From: OM182 bacterium MED-G28
GTDB taxonomy: Bacteria > Pseudomonadota > Gammaproteobacteria > Pseudomonadales > Pseudohongiellaceae
Direction: 5' to 3'
Length of the DNA stretch: 64,000 nucleotides
Assembly (NCBI GenBank): GCA_002457215.1
Contig: NTJZ01000006.1
Span: 100,604-164,603 of the forward strand
Shown piece by piece: positions 54,081-63,445 of the stretch (its first letter is position 1; each line of letters begins with the position of its first letter). Made by a program: the position numbers and the translations under genes. Under the pieces are notes generated by a model. The model made no database searches. It was not told the origin of the DNA and saw only the letters and a list, made by a program, of their open reading frames with translations.

Positions 54081-56360
54081 ATGAATTCAGTGAAGTTTTT
54101 GTCTTACTCACTTTTCGTAGTATTAACAATATCAATCGCCACGCTAAATTATGCCGCCGAAAGCGAGCTAACGATACCGCGTATCGATGGTGAACCTGCA
54201 CTTTCCGATTTTGAAGGGATGCAACCCATCACACCACTCGCGAGATCAATGGCCAAGGTTGAAGACTTTATCCAGCGGGAACCATATGACGGCGAGATGC
54301 CTACTCAATCTACCGAAGCCTACATTGGCTATAACCAAGAGAACGTTCACGTAATTTTTCTTTCCTTTGATACTAACCCAGAACTAATTAGATCTAATTT
54401 AGCTCCGCGGGAAAGCATCTTTGAAGATGACAGGATTTCCGTAATGTTCGATACCTTTAATGATCAAAGATCGTCGTTCTCCTTTGCCTCTAATCCTAAC
54501 GGAATTCAATTGGATGCTAGATGGACAGAAGGATCGGGAAGGCGTTCTGGGTTTGATCGCACGTTTGATGCAGTTTGGTTTAGCGAGGGCGCAATAAATG
54601 AACAAGGCTATATAGTAGCAATTACGATTCCTTTAAGAAGTCTGCGCTTTGACGAATCGGAAGAACAAATTTGGCGTGTTCAATTTAGAAGGGATATCCC
54701 AAGATATGGAGAAAGCGTCTACTGGCCAGAATACTCAATAAATATTGACGGTCGCTTAAACCAAGCAGCAACCCTAACAGGAATTCGAGACGTCTCTCCC
54801 GGGAATAATTCCCAAATCATTCCCTTCTTCTTCGCACGAGAACTTGATGCTCTAAATAGAAACGCTTCTGGAGGACCCAAGTTTGATACCTCATCTGAAC
54901 AGGAGATTGGGCTCGACGCGAAATTCGTTTTCAACGACAGCTGGGCGGCAGACCTCACACTTAACCCTGACTTCAGTCAAATTGAATCAGATGAACCTCA
55001 AGTTACTGTCAACGAGCGATTCGAAGTTCAATTTCCTGAGCGCCGGCCCTTCTTCATCGAGAATGCGGATTTTTTCTCAACAGATTCAACCCTCGTATTT
55101 ACCAGAAGGATAGTAGATCCGGAAGGCGGAATCCGACTGACGGGACGATCGGGAGAATACGGATTTGGCGGAATCCTTATAAATGACGCTGCGCCAGGTC
55201 TAAATAGGGGTGCCGATGATCCACTTAGAGGCGAAAAAGCTAATATCGCCATAATTAGAGGGTTTAGAGACATAGGCGACCAAGATCGTATCGGTTTCCT
55301 GGCGACTGAGCGTCAATTGGGAGATGGCTATAACAGAGTTCTCAGCTTTGATAGTCGCTTCTTATTGAACGAAAACTGGTCAACTCAAATGCAGTTAGTT
55401 GGAACCGAGAGTGAGCCGTCGACTGAAGGTTCTGAAACTACCGGATATCAGCGGAATATAAGTCTCAATCGTCAAGGGCGAACCTACACTAATCACACGC
55501 ACTTTGTAGAGACGACTTCAGATTTCAGAACGGAATTAGGTTTTCAGAACCGCTGGTTCAAACCTAATACCTCTGGCGCACACCAAAGATCAACAATAAA
55601 TTTCTATCCCCGGGATTCTTTGATAAACCGTTGGAGTGTGATGGCAAATGGTGCTTATCTTGAAGACATACAAGGTGCGAAGATTTATTCAGAACTTGAG
55701 CCCGGCCTCAGCCTTAGGTTTGATACAGCCGGGTTAGATTTGCGATGGACTGAATATGCCGAAGTTATTAAGGCAGGAGAATTTCCTGGCCTAAATACGA
55801 CTCGCGCATACGATTATGATTCTTGGCAAATTGGATTCGATAATAACACTCTTGAGAGATTGCAGTTCGATGCTAACTATAGACAAGGCTCCACACTAAA
55901 CCTAGTTCCACAAATCGGCTACCTCCCATCTGTCGCTGATACTACCCGGATAGATTTCAATGTATTGATCAGGCCAATTGAGCAGCTGAGCATAGATAAT
56001 ACTTATTTTCTAACTGAGCTCGAAACTCAAGGTGGCACTAAAATCTTCTCTAATGAGATTGTTCGCTCTAATTGGAATTATCAGTTCACAAAAGAACTTT
56101 CTTTACGGTTTATTGCGCAATACGATAAAATCGAAGCAGGTCCAGCAACACGACTAAAAGATGATGAAAATTTAAATTTCGACGTCCTCCTCCGCTATGT
56201 AATTAATCCTTGGTCAGCTTTTTATGTTGGTTACAATTCAAATCAAAGTAATTTTGATATTGTAGATATGGAAGGAGAAAGAGAGTTAATAGTAGCTAAT
56301 GATCTGCGCCGTGATGGGGATCAATTTTTTGTCAAATTCTCTTACCTTTTTCAGCGCTAG
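54081..56360 (+). CDS. DUF5916 outer-membrane-type protein, copy 1
   Basis: A 759-residue protein with a signal peptide (about 1-25, NYAAE). Residues about 30-200 form a carbohydrate-binding family 9-like sandwich (IPRIDGEPALSDFEGM..., TEAYIGYNQENVHVIFL, DAVWFSEGAINEQGYIVAI). From about 215 on is the DUF5916 region: NPDFSQIESDEPQVTVNERFE, FPERRPFFIENADFF, then alternating beta strands to a C-terminus FVKFSYLFQR, typical of an outer-membrane barrel. These proteins are often annotated as hydrolases but no active site is proven. GGAGAGAG stands before the ATG. It follows soxCD by 145 bases and precedes its paralog. Confidence 0.88.
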   Translation: MNSVKFLSYSLFVVLTISIATLNYAAESELTIPRIDGEPALSDFEGMQPITPLARSMAKVEDFIQREPYDGEMPTQSTEAYIGYNQENVHVIFLSFDTNPELIRSNLAPRESIFEDDRISVMFDTFNDQRSSFSFASNPNGIQLDARWTEGSGRRSGFDRTFDAVWFSEGAINEQGYIVAITIPLRSLRFDESEEQIWRVQFRRDIPRYGESVYWPEYSINIDGRLNQAATLTGIRDVSPGNNSQIIPFFFARELDALNRNASGGPKFDTSSEQEIGLDAKFVFNDSWAADLTLNPDFSQIESDEPQVTVNERFEVQFPERRPFFIENADFFSTDSTLVFTRRIVDPEGGIRLTGRSGEYGFGGILINDAAPGLNRGADDPLRGEKANIAIIRGFRDIGDQDRIGFLATERQLGDGYNRVLSFDSRFLLNENWSTQMQLVGTESEPSTEGSETTGYQRNISLNRQGRTYTNHTHFVETTSDFRTELGFQNRWFKPNTSGAHQRSTINFYPRDSLINRWSVMANGAYLEDIQGAKIYSELEPGLSLRFDTAGLDLRWTEYAEVIKAGEFPGLNTTRAYDYDSWQIGFDNNTLERLQFDANYRQGSTLNLVPQIGYLPSVADTTRIDFNVLIRPIEQLSIDNTYFLTELETQGGTKIFSNEIVRSNWNYQFTKELSLRFIAQYDKIEAGPATRLKDDENLNFDVLLRYVINPWSAFYVGYNSNQSNFDIVDMEGERELIVANDLRRDGDQFFVKFSYLFQR

Positions 56361-56539
56361 GAAAAAAGCTTTGGTTACCTCTGCCTCACAATCAAATAAT
56401 GTTTTGGCAGAGAAGCCTGGTGGCAAATGAATCTATCATAGCTATCCCCAGTTCCAGACCTACGATTAATTTAAACCGCTTCTTGAAGTGTCCTAAATAA
56501 TCCGTAGTATTCGCATCACGATTTAGAAAGGATAACCGA

Positions 56540-58819
56540 ATGAACTCAGTGAAGTTTTTGTCTTATTCACTATTCGCAGTTTTAGCAACATCCATAGCCA
56601 TTCCTAATAACGCCGCGGAACCCAGCCTGACGATACCGCGTGTTGAAGGAGAACCAACACTAGCAGATTTTGAAGGGATGCAACCTAACACTCCTCTCGC
56701 TAGATCAATGGCTAAGGTTGAAGACTTTATCCAGCGCGAGCCATATCCTGGTCAAGCCTCGGCACAAACAACTGAAGTTTATGCAGGCTACGATCAAAAT
56801 AATCTCCACGTCGTTTTTCTGGCATTTGATTCCAATCCGGAACTTATAAGATCCAACCTGTCTCCCCGGGAGAATATTTTTCAAGATGATCACGTGGGAT
56901 TTATGGTGGATACCTTTAACGATCAACGGTCTGCATTTGCTTTCTATTCAAACTCCCGGGGTATCCAATCTGATTCAAGGTGGACGGAAAGCTCTTCCAG
57001 GAGAGGAGGTTTTGATTCAACTTTTGATGCAGTTTGGTTCAGCGAGGGTGAGTTAACCAATCAGGGATATATGGTCTCGTTTGCGATACCGCTTAGAAGT
57101 CTTCGTTTTGATGAATCCGATGAGCAAACATGGCGTATTCAGTTTAATAGGCGCATCCCCAGATATGGGGAAGAGGCACATTGGCCAGAATATTCTGTGA
57201 ATGTCGAGGGCCGATTAAATCAGGCTGCTCCGCTTACTGGCATTAAAGATGTTTCCCCAGGAAATAATTATCAAGTTATTCCTTTCTTTTTTGCTCGAGA
57301 AGTTGATGCCCTTGACCGCACGGCTTTTGGTGGACCCAAATTTGATGCATATACGGAGCAAGAGGTTGGATTGGATGCTAAATTTGTTTTCAATGATAGC
57401 TGGGCGTTAGACCTCACTCTTAACCCTGACTTCAGTCAAATTGAATCGGATGAACCACAGGTTACCGTGAATGAACGTTATGAAGTTCAATTCCCGGAAC
57501 GTCGACCATTTTTTATTGAGAATGCTGATTTTTTTGCAACTGATTCAACTCTCGTCTTTACAAGAAGAATTGTTGATCCAGAGGGCGGAATACGATTAAC
57601 CGGGCGATCTGGTGAATACGGCTTCGGAAGCATTCTAATCAATGATGCCGCACCAGGTATGAACAGAGATGCTGGCGACCCACTTAGGGGCGAAAAAGCC
57701 AACATTGCGATAATCCGAGGGTTCAAAGACCTCGGTGAACAAGACCGTGTTGGCTTCTTGGCCACCGAGCGCCAACTGGGAGATGGTCACAATAGGGTTC
57801 TCAGCTTTGATGGCCGCTTTTTGTTAAACGAAAATTGGTCAACTCAAATGCAGCTGATCGGAACTGAGAGTGAACCTTCAACTGGAGGAATTGAAACTAC
57901 CGGCTATCAGCGCAACATGATGATAAATCGTGAGGGTCGAACCTATACAAACCATACCCACTTTTTAGAAACAACCTCAGATTTCAGAACGGAGTTAGGT
58001 TTCCAGAACCGCTGGTCCAAGCCAAATACCTCAGGTGTTCACCAAAGTTCAGGTTTGAATTTCTACCCCGAAAACTCAGCTATAACTAGATGGGGTGGAA
58101 GTGTTTTCGGAGTCTATCTAGAGGACAGGCAGGGAGAGAAAATTTTTACACAACTCCAACCAGGAATCGATTTTCGTTTTCAGACGACAACCTTGAATTT
58201 CAATTGGGCTGATTATGAAGAAATACTCAAACCCGGCGATTTCCCCGGATTAAACTCAGTCAGATCTTATGATTATGATACCTGGCAGGTCGGCTTCAAC
58301 AATAATACTTTCGAAGCTGTCCAGATAAAAGGTAGTTATCGGGAAGGCTCCACCTTGAATTTAGTACCGCAGGCTGGATACCTTCCGTCTGTTGCGGATA
58401 CTAATCGAATAGATTTCAATGTAGTATTTAGACCGTTCGATCAATTAAGTATAGCTAATACTTATTTCCTAACGGAGCTTGAAACTCAAGGTGGAACTAA
58501 AATTTTTTCCAATGAAATCATTCGATCAAATTGGAACTACCAATTTACTAAAGAGCTCTCGTTACGATTTATAGCTCAATATGACAAGACCGAAGCAGGT
58601 CCGGCCACTCGACTAAAAGACGATGAAAATTTAAATTTTGACGTCCTCCTTCGATATGTAATTAACCCTTGGTCTGCTTTCTATGCCGGCTATAATTCAA
58701 ATCAAAGTAACTTTGATATAGTGGATATAGAAGGCGAAAGAGAACTAATTGTTGCTAATGACCTGCGTCGTGATGGAGATCAGTTCTTTGTGAAGTTTTC
58801 CTACCTATTTCAGCGCTAG
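56540..58819 (+). CDS. DUF5916 outer-membrane-type protein, copy 2
   Basis: Also 759 residues, with the same domain order as copy 1: signal peptide (to NNAAE), CBM9-like N-domain, then the FPERRPFFIENADFF motif and barrel ending FVKFSYLFQR. The N-domain and the first and last barrel parts are close to copy 1. Residues about 510-640 are much more divergent, for example YLEDRQGEKIFTQLQPG against YLEDIQGAKIYSELEPG, which suggests surface-exposed loops or a changed ligand site. GAAAGGA precedes the ATG, and its own leader copies that of copy 1, so it could be transcribed separately. A CTCTGCC/GGCAGAG inverted repeat lies in the 179-base spacer between the copies. Confidence 0.88.
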   Translation: MNSVKFLSYSLFAVLATSIAIPNNAAEPSLTIPRVEGEPTLADFEGMQPNTPLARSMAKVEDFIQREPYPGQASAQTTEVYAGYDQNNLHVVFLAFDSNPELIRSNLSPRENIFQDDHVGFMVDTFNDQRSAFAFYSNSRGIQSDSRWTESSSRRGGFDSTFDAVWFSEGELTNQGYMVSFAIPLRSLRFDESDEQTWRIQFNRRIPRYGEEAHWPEYSVNVEGRLNQAAPLTGIKDVSPGNNYQVIPFFFAREVDALDRTAFGGPKFDAYTEQEVGLDAKFVFNDSWALDLTLNPDFSQIESDEPQVTVNERYEVQFPERRPFFIENADFFATDSTLVFTRRIVDPEGGIRLTGRSGEYGFGSILINDAAPGMNRDAGDPLRGEKANIAIIRGFKDLGEQDRVGFLATERQLGDGHNRVLSFDGRFLLNENWSTQMQLIGTESEPSTGGIETTGYQRNMMINREGRTYTNHTHFLETTSDFRTELGFQNRWSKPNTSGVHQSSGLNFYPENSAITRWGGSVFGVYLEDRQGEKIFTQLQPGIDFRFQTTTLNFNWADYEEILKPGDFPGLNSVRSYDYDTWQVGFNNNTFEAVQIKGSYREGSTLNLVPQAGYLPSVADTNRIDFNVVFRPFDQLSIANTYFLTELETQGGTKIFSNEIIRSNWNYQFTKELSLRFIAQYDKTEAGPATRLKDDENLNFDVLLRYVINPWSAFYAGYNSNQSNFDIVDIEGERELIVANDLRRDGDQFFVKFSYLFQR

Positions 58820-59066
58820 AACGTCTTGCTAACTTTATAGTAGGTTACTAATTAATATAGCCCAACTACTTTTAAATGCTGAAATAAACGACGTTATATG
58901 AAAGCTATTTAGCGATAGAGAGTTATCACAAAGACTTCAATTAATTCTACTAATCGTATGCTGTCGTCAACACTTTAAATTAGTATAAATATTGAAGCTT
59001 GATTTTAAAAACCTTCTATCAAAATTGATTCAGTTTCATCGTTTAAGCTCGCGGCTGGAACTTCCG

Positions 59067-59579
59067 CTAAGTCATGCGTTTCAAAAAAGCTTGTTTATCA
59101 ACAAACTGATGTTTTAAGGCGGCTAATATGTGGGCAACTATGAGTAGCAAGAATAGATTCGATGCAACATTGTGTATCAAACTAAAAACTGATCGAATGA
59201 TTTCGTTATAGCCAATAGTAATATTAACAATACCAAATACACGGATAGACTGATCAAAAAACATGCCTTGCACTATACCGCTAAAAGCCATTGCCCCCAC
59301 CAATATATAGAACGAAACATGAATTCGTTTGCTCCAAATTTGTTCCCAGGGCTTTAGCGTAGACATTGGTGCAACATTATTCATTCGACGCTTGGAGTAA
59401 CGCCACAACATCAACGCCGAGATGATTAATGCCCCACCAGAATGGAACATAAGAATAAAACCCTTCTCATCTCCCTCAGCTGCTTCTGCGAATTGCCCTG
59501 AAACAAGCAGCCAGAAAAGTACAAGAATCGCTAAAACCCAATGTAATATTTTTTGAACTCTAGTATACGATTCAACCAT
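59067..59579 (-). CDS. cytochrome b561-family membrane protein
   Basis: A 170-residue protein started at the ATG at 59579, with GAGGGCG upstream; the longer frame to 59609 has no such site. Four hydrophobic helices are visible. Haem-ligand histidines are likely in VQKILHWVLAIL, LMFHSGGALI, KRIHVSFYILVG and LIVAHILAALKHQFVDK, the pattern of bacterial cytochrome b561 (CybB-like) di-haem proteins. It moves electrons between quinone and a periplasmic partner, or may dispose of superoxide. It is divergent from the OFA transporter gene. Confidence 0.92.
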   Translation of the reverse strand: MVESYTRVQKILHWVLAILVLFWLLVSGQFAEAAEGDEKGFILMFHSGGALIISALMLWRYSKRRMNNVAPMSTLKPWEQIWSKRIHVSFYILVGAMAFSGIVQGMFFDQSIRVFGIVNITIGYNEIIRSVFSLIHNVASNLFLLLIVAHILAALKHQFVDKQAFLKRMT

Positions 59580-59763
59580 GCTACGCCCTCTTTTTATAAT
59601 TTTTCTCATAACTAACCCACAGCATCCTAATTCATTCCTTCACAATTTAACAAAGCAATCCATCTACTGCCTTTTACAGAATCCATGGAATACGCTAGTT
59701 TTAACCTCAAATAAAATAATCAGGCTGCCATTTCACAATGGGTGGCAAAAAGGACTCCTTACA

Positions 59764-61452
59764 ATGGCCGGACTTCTTTCCAAAGAACGCATAACTGCCC
59801 CTGCAGACTACAATCGCTGGCGTGTACCAGTTGCTTCAGTCGCTATACATCTTTGTATCGGCTCAGTCTATGCCTGGAGTATCTACAACCCTCCGCTAAC
59901 CCGCGTATTTGGGGTCGTAACTAGTGCGGCCGATGACTGGAGTTTAAGTGCCGTAGTGTGGGTGTTCACAGTCGCTATCGTTTCACTGGGTTTAGCCGCG
60001 GCATTCGCAGGTAAGTGGCTGGAAGAAGCAGGCCCACGAAAAGTAGGTGTTGTTGCTGCCTGCTGCTGGGGCGGTGGTTATATGGTGGGAGCAATCGGTA
60101 TTTTCACTCATCAACTATGGTTGCTATATCTGGGTTATGGCGTGATAGGCGGCTGCGGCCTAGGCATGGGATATGTCTCCCCAGTAAGCACTCTCATTCG
60201 CTGGTTTCCGGACCGAAGAGGCATGGCCACTGGCATGGCGATAATGGGATTCGGTGGCGGCGCAATGATCGGCACGCCGATGAAAGAATATTTCATGCGT
60301 ATGTTTTATCAAGCGCCAGACTATTTAGGCACAATTGCTGATGTTAATCTGGTGACCGAAGCTGGGCGCCGATTTGCTGAAGTTGGCGGAGCGCTAAGAG
60401 AAGTGGTCGTTGTCGGGGCGAGCGAAGTCAGAGACATGGCCATTCCCGGGCCGGAAGGTGTTTATGTGGTTGATACGGGTGCTACGGGTGTAGCAGAAAC
60501 ATTTTTAGTTATAGGTCTCATTTATCTTGTGGTGATGTTGATAGCCGCGTTCTCCTATCGCATACCCGCCGAAGGATGGAAGCCATCTGGATGGAAAGAG
60601 CCCAATGAAGAAGAGCGCGGCGAACTGGTATCCAAGCATAATGTTCATATTGATGAAGCTTTAAAGACGCGGCAATTTTATCAACTCTGGATCGTTCTTT
60701 GCTTCAATGTGACCGCTGGCATCGGTGTGCTTGGCGTTGCTCGCACCATGATTACAGAAATTTTTGGTTCTTCCCTTCCACAGATTGTTGATACAGCATT
60801 TGCTGCAACCTATGTTGTCATGATTAGCGCATTCAATATGGTAGGGCGATTTATCTGGGCTAGCGCATCAGACTATATAGGCAGGCGCAATACTTATTGG
60901 ATCTTTTTCTTACTCGGCATAGTGCTTTATCTCTCAGTGCCTTTTGCTGCGCAACAAGTTAGCGCAAGCCCATCCATGATTTGGCTCATTTATTTCTACG
61001 GCGCTACCATGATTATTTTTACGATGTATGGAGGTGGTTTCGCAACCATCCCAGCATACCTTGCTGATATTTTTGGTACAAAGTATGTTGGTGGAATTCA
61101 TGGTCGTTTGTTAACAGCATGGAGTACCGCTGGTGTGCTCGGCCCACTAGCAATCACCTCCTTGCGCCAGAACTCAGTAGATAATGCCATCAATGATCTG
61201 GTAGCAGTTGTTGAGCCTTCAGCTTTTCAGGTTCAATTCGGAGCAGGGATTGATCAATTAGAAGCCCTGGTAGCGTCCAATACAGTTACCATTTCAAGAC
61301 TCATGGAAATCGCGCCCGCAGGAACTGCTGACCCAACAAGTAGCCTCTATAACTCAACCATGCTTCTTATGGCTGCTCTACTGGCAATTGCGTTGGTGAG
61401 TAATGCCTTAATGCGCCCGGTTGATCCGAAGCATCACCTGATCGAAAACTGA
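59764..61452 (+). CDS. OFA-type major facilitator transporter
   Basis: A 562-residue membrane protein started at the ATG at 59764 behind AAAGGAC; the open frame reaches further upstream to 59578 but that part has no transmembrane or family character. About 12 helices, with IHLCIGSVYAWSIYNPPL (helix 1 of the oxalate/formate antiporter family), KWLEEAGPRKVGVV, IRWFPDRRGMATGMAIMGFGGGAMIG and NMVGRFIWASASDYIGRRNTYW. A roughly 100-residue extra segment lies between helices 6 and 7, rich in glycine and acidic residues, which is unusual for MFS proteins. Substrate is probably a small carboxylate. Convergent with the selenoprotein gene. Confidence 0.9.
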   Translation: MAGLLSKERITAPADYNRWRVPVASVAIHLCIGSVYAWSIYNPPLTRVFGVVTSAADDWSLSAVVWVFTVAIVSLGLAAAFAGKWLEEAGPRKVGVVAACCWGGGYMVGAIGIFTHQLWLLYLGYGVIGGCGLGMGYVSPVSTLIRWFPDRRGMATGMAIMGFGGGAMIGTPMKEYFMRMFYQAPDYLGTIADVNLVTEAGRRFAEVGGALREVVVVGASEVRDMAIPGPEGVYVVDTGATGVAETFLVIGLIYLVVMLIAAFSYRIPAEGWKPSGWKEPNEEERGELVSKHNVHIDEALKTRQFYQLWIVLCFNVTAGIGVLGVARTMITEIFGSSLPQIVDTAFAATYVVMISAFNMVGRFIWASASDYIGRRNTYWIFFLLGIVLYLSVPFAAQQVSASPSMIWLIYFYGATMIIFTMYGGGFATIPAYLADIFGTKYVGGIHGRLLTAWSTAGVLGPLAITSLRQNSVDNAINDLVAVVEPSAFQVQFGAGIDQLEALVASNTVTISRLMEIAPAGTADPTSSLYNSTMLLMAALLAIALVSNALMRPVDPKHHLIEN

Positions 61453-61488
61453 GAACGAAGAGCTCAACATTAGCAGCGGCAAATTTAC

Positions 61489-61707
61489 TCACTCCGCTAA
61501 CAATTGGCTTATTTCCCCTGGTTGCGGAAATCTGGCTACTTTGTGTTTCGAAAACACAAGATTACCGTCAACTTTAACGTCGAAGATACCACCACTGCTG
61601 GGAACTAAAGAGGCATCTTCTCCGGTCGCTTCTTTGATTTCAGCCGACACACGGTCAGCATCAGGTTGATAGTTTCAGGCCATGCAATAAGTAATTTCGA
61701 TATTCAT
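61489..61707 (-). CDS. SelW-like selenoprotein (Rdx family), UGA read as selenocysteine
   Basis: A 72-residue protein read from the ATG at 61707 to the UGA stop at 61489-61491. Codon 11, TGA at 61675-61677, must be selenocysteine: the reading gives ITYCMA-Sec-NYQPDADR, i.e. the C-x-x-U redox motif right after the first beta strand, exactly where SelW/SelT/Rdx proteins carry it. Downstream, DADRVSAEIKEATG, LVPSSGGIFDVKVDG and NLVFSKHKVARFP follow the family pattern (helix, then GGxFxV strand, then a FP end). Without recoding only ten residues would be made and the 61 conserved codons after the UGA would be unexplained. A SECIS-like hairpin (61635-61663) follows. Such proteins are thioredoxin-fold redox factors. 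selA, selB, selC and selD are not in the window. Confidence 0.85.
61635..61663 (-). promoter_or_regulatory. bacterial SECIS-like hairpin after the selenocysteine UGA
   Basis: In the mRNA, 11 bases after the UGA, TGAT (61663-61660) and GCTGAC (61659-61654) pair with GTCGGC (61648-61643) and ATCA (61638-61635). The loop is CGTGT and the right arm has a four-base bulge, TGAA. The upper stem is six base pairs with one G-U. The distance from UGA to loop (21 bases) and a G among the first two loop bases fit known bacterial SECIS rules. SelB would bind here to place Sec-tRNA. Confidence 0.65.
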
Positions 61708-61861
61708 TTATCTTAACTCTGTGTTTTAGTAACGGTATGGGAGATCATATTCTATTCTAGGGGATAGGTGCCATTCTTGATTGAGCTTACACAATTCCCA
61801 CTGTCTGATTTTCATGTAACATAGCGAAATTCATAGCAAACTTTCAAAATGGATCAGCCCT

Positions 61862-63445
61862 ATGACGTCATCTACAGGTAGAATCATGTTCCGCAGCACT
61901 GTCTTTGCTCTTAGCACTCTTTCTTTAACTTGCCTTGCCCAAGAAACTCCGGATAGCTGGTATGAAGATGGGCGCAATGTTGTAGAGCGCAACCTCGCCT
62001 ACCGTAATTTGGCGTCTTCAAACGCAATTGCCAAGAATGTCATTTTGTTTGTTGGGGATGGCATGGGTGTTTCCACCGTAACAGCGGCAAGAATACTGGC
62101 AGGTCAATTAGAAGGTAATCCGGGTGAAGAAAACGAGCTTTTCTTCGAAACATTCCCAAATGTAGCTCTTTCAAAAACTTACAACACCGACGCTCAAGTA
62201 CCTGATTCAGCGGGCACTATGTCAGCAATGGTAACCGGCATAAAAACTGATCGTGGCGTGATAAGTGTCAATCAGAATGTTTCCCGAGGCGATTGCAATT
62301 CAACTCAAGGTAATCACACTCAAACTTTTCTGGAACACGCCGAGCTAAAAGGTTTATCAACAGGTGTTGTAAGCACCGCGAGGCTTACTCATGCCACACC
62401 TGCGGCTAACTATGCTCATACCATGGAACGAAACTATGAGGATGACAGAGATGCCGAAACCTTGCGCGTAGTCGGAGACTGCGCTGATATTGCCAGACAA
62501 TTAATTGAGTTTGTCGATAATTTTCCTGGCAGTAATGGCATCGAAGTAGCTATGGGTGGCGGCCGCCGAAGCTTTATTCCGCGTGTTGAAGGGGCTGACC
62601 CTGAAAATAACAGACAGGGAGAACGGCTTGATGGAAGAAATTTGACTGATGAATGGTTAAACACTTTGAGCAATAGTGCCTATGTCTGGAATAAAGAACA
62701 ATTTGATGCAATAGATGTTAGTAGCGTAGATCACTTGTTAGGACTTTTTAATGCTTCCAATATGCAGTACTCGCATGACACTGCCAGTGACCAGGGTGGC
62801 GAGCCAAGCTTAAGTGAAATGACTGAAAAAGCCATAGAGTTGCTCAGTAAAAATGAAGACGGTTTCTTCCTAAATGTTGAAGCCGGTCGTATCGATCACG
62901 CCCATCATGCCTTAAACCCCTATCGTGCCTTAACCGATACGATTGAACTTGCCAACGCCGTTCAAACTGCCGCAGAAATGGTCGATCTCGAAGAAACTTT
63001 GATCATTGTGACGGCAGATCATAGTCATGTTTTTACTATTGCGGGATACCCAAAGCGGGGCAATCCAATTCTTGGAAAAGTAGTTGGACTCGACAGCGCA
63101 GGCGAACCTAGAACCGAGCCCAGTCTCGCTGCAGACGGCAAACCTTACACCACATTAGGTTATGCTAACGGCCGGGGTCATTACGAGTTACCCGACCGCA
63201 ATACTGCAGATGCTATTTACACGATGCCAATTAGTGATGAGCGACGGAACGACCTTAGTGAAGTTGATACTACTCATGAAGGTTTTCATTCCGAAGCACT
63301 TGTGCCTTTAGGAGATGAAACTCACGCCGGTGAGGATGTGGCAATTTATGCTATTGGACCAGGTGCGGATTTAATCCGTGGGGTAATGGAGCAGAACGTC
63401 ATCTTTCACGTCATGATGGAAGCATCTCAGTTAGAGTCTCGTTAA
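61862..63445 (+). CDS. alkaline phosphatase (PhoA family)
   Basis: A 527-residue exported enzyme. The N-terminal MTSSTGRIMFRSTVFALSTL allows a start at the ATG at 61862 or at 61886; a signal peptide ends CLAQE. Metal and catalytic residues are clear: Asp66 in FVGDGMGVST, the phosphorylated Ser116 in VPDSAGTMSA, AGRIDHAHH, TADHSHVF and the late histidine in GDETHAGEDVA. The sequence is nearer to the marine alkaline phosphatases with a GNHT-like insert (DCNSTQGNH) than to the E. coli form. It releases phosphate from organic esters in the periplasm. Convergent to astB with a four-base overlap of the 3' ends. Confidence 0.95.
   Translation: MTSSTGRIMFRSTVFALSTLSLTCLAQETPDSWYEDGRNVVERNLAYRNLASSNAIAKNVILFVGDGMGVSTVTAARILAGQLEGNPGEENELFFETFPNVALSKTYNTDAQVPDSAGTMSAMVTGIKTDRGVISVNQNVSRGDCNSTQGNHTQTFLEHAELKGLSTGVVSTARLTHATPAANYAHTMERNYEDDRDAETLRVVGDCADIARQLIEFVDNFPGSNGIEVAMGGGRRSFIPRVEGADPENNRQGERLDGRNLTDEWLNTLSNSAYVWNKEQFDAIDVSSVDHLLGLFNASNMQYSHDTASDQGGEPSLSEMTEKAIELLSKNEDGFFLNVEAGRIDHAHHALNPYRALTDTIELANAVQTAAEMVDLEETLIIVTADHSHVFTIAGYPKRGNPILGKVVGLDSAGEPRTEPSLAADGKPYTTLGYANGRGHYELPDRNTADAIYTMPISDERRNDLSEVDTTHEGFHSEALVPLGDETHAGEDVAIYAIGPGADLIRGVMEQNVIFHVMMEASQLESR

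Larger units (their letters stand above)
54011..58819 (+). repeat. tandem duplication of a 2.35-kb gene plus leader
   Basis: Two direct copies, 54011-56360 and 56470-58819, each about 2350 bases and each with a 2280-base gene plus about 70 bases of leader. The leaders share CTAA-TAATCC, TATTCGC and GATTTAG blocks at matching distances from the ATG. The coding parts have the same length; the last 110 residues differ at only a few positions, yet third codon positions differ often, so the duplication is old and the protein is conserved by selection. Confidence 0.92.

Noticed and set aside
61489..61861. Reading the region as a pseudogene broken by a stop
   Set aside because: The only interruption is one UGA at the exact Sec position, with intact frame and family motifs on both sides and a SECIS-like hairpin, so recoding explains it better.
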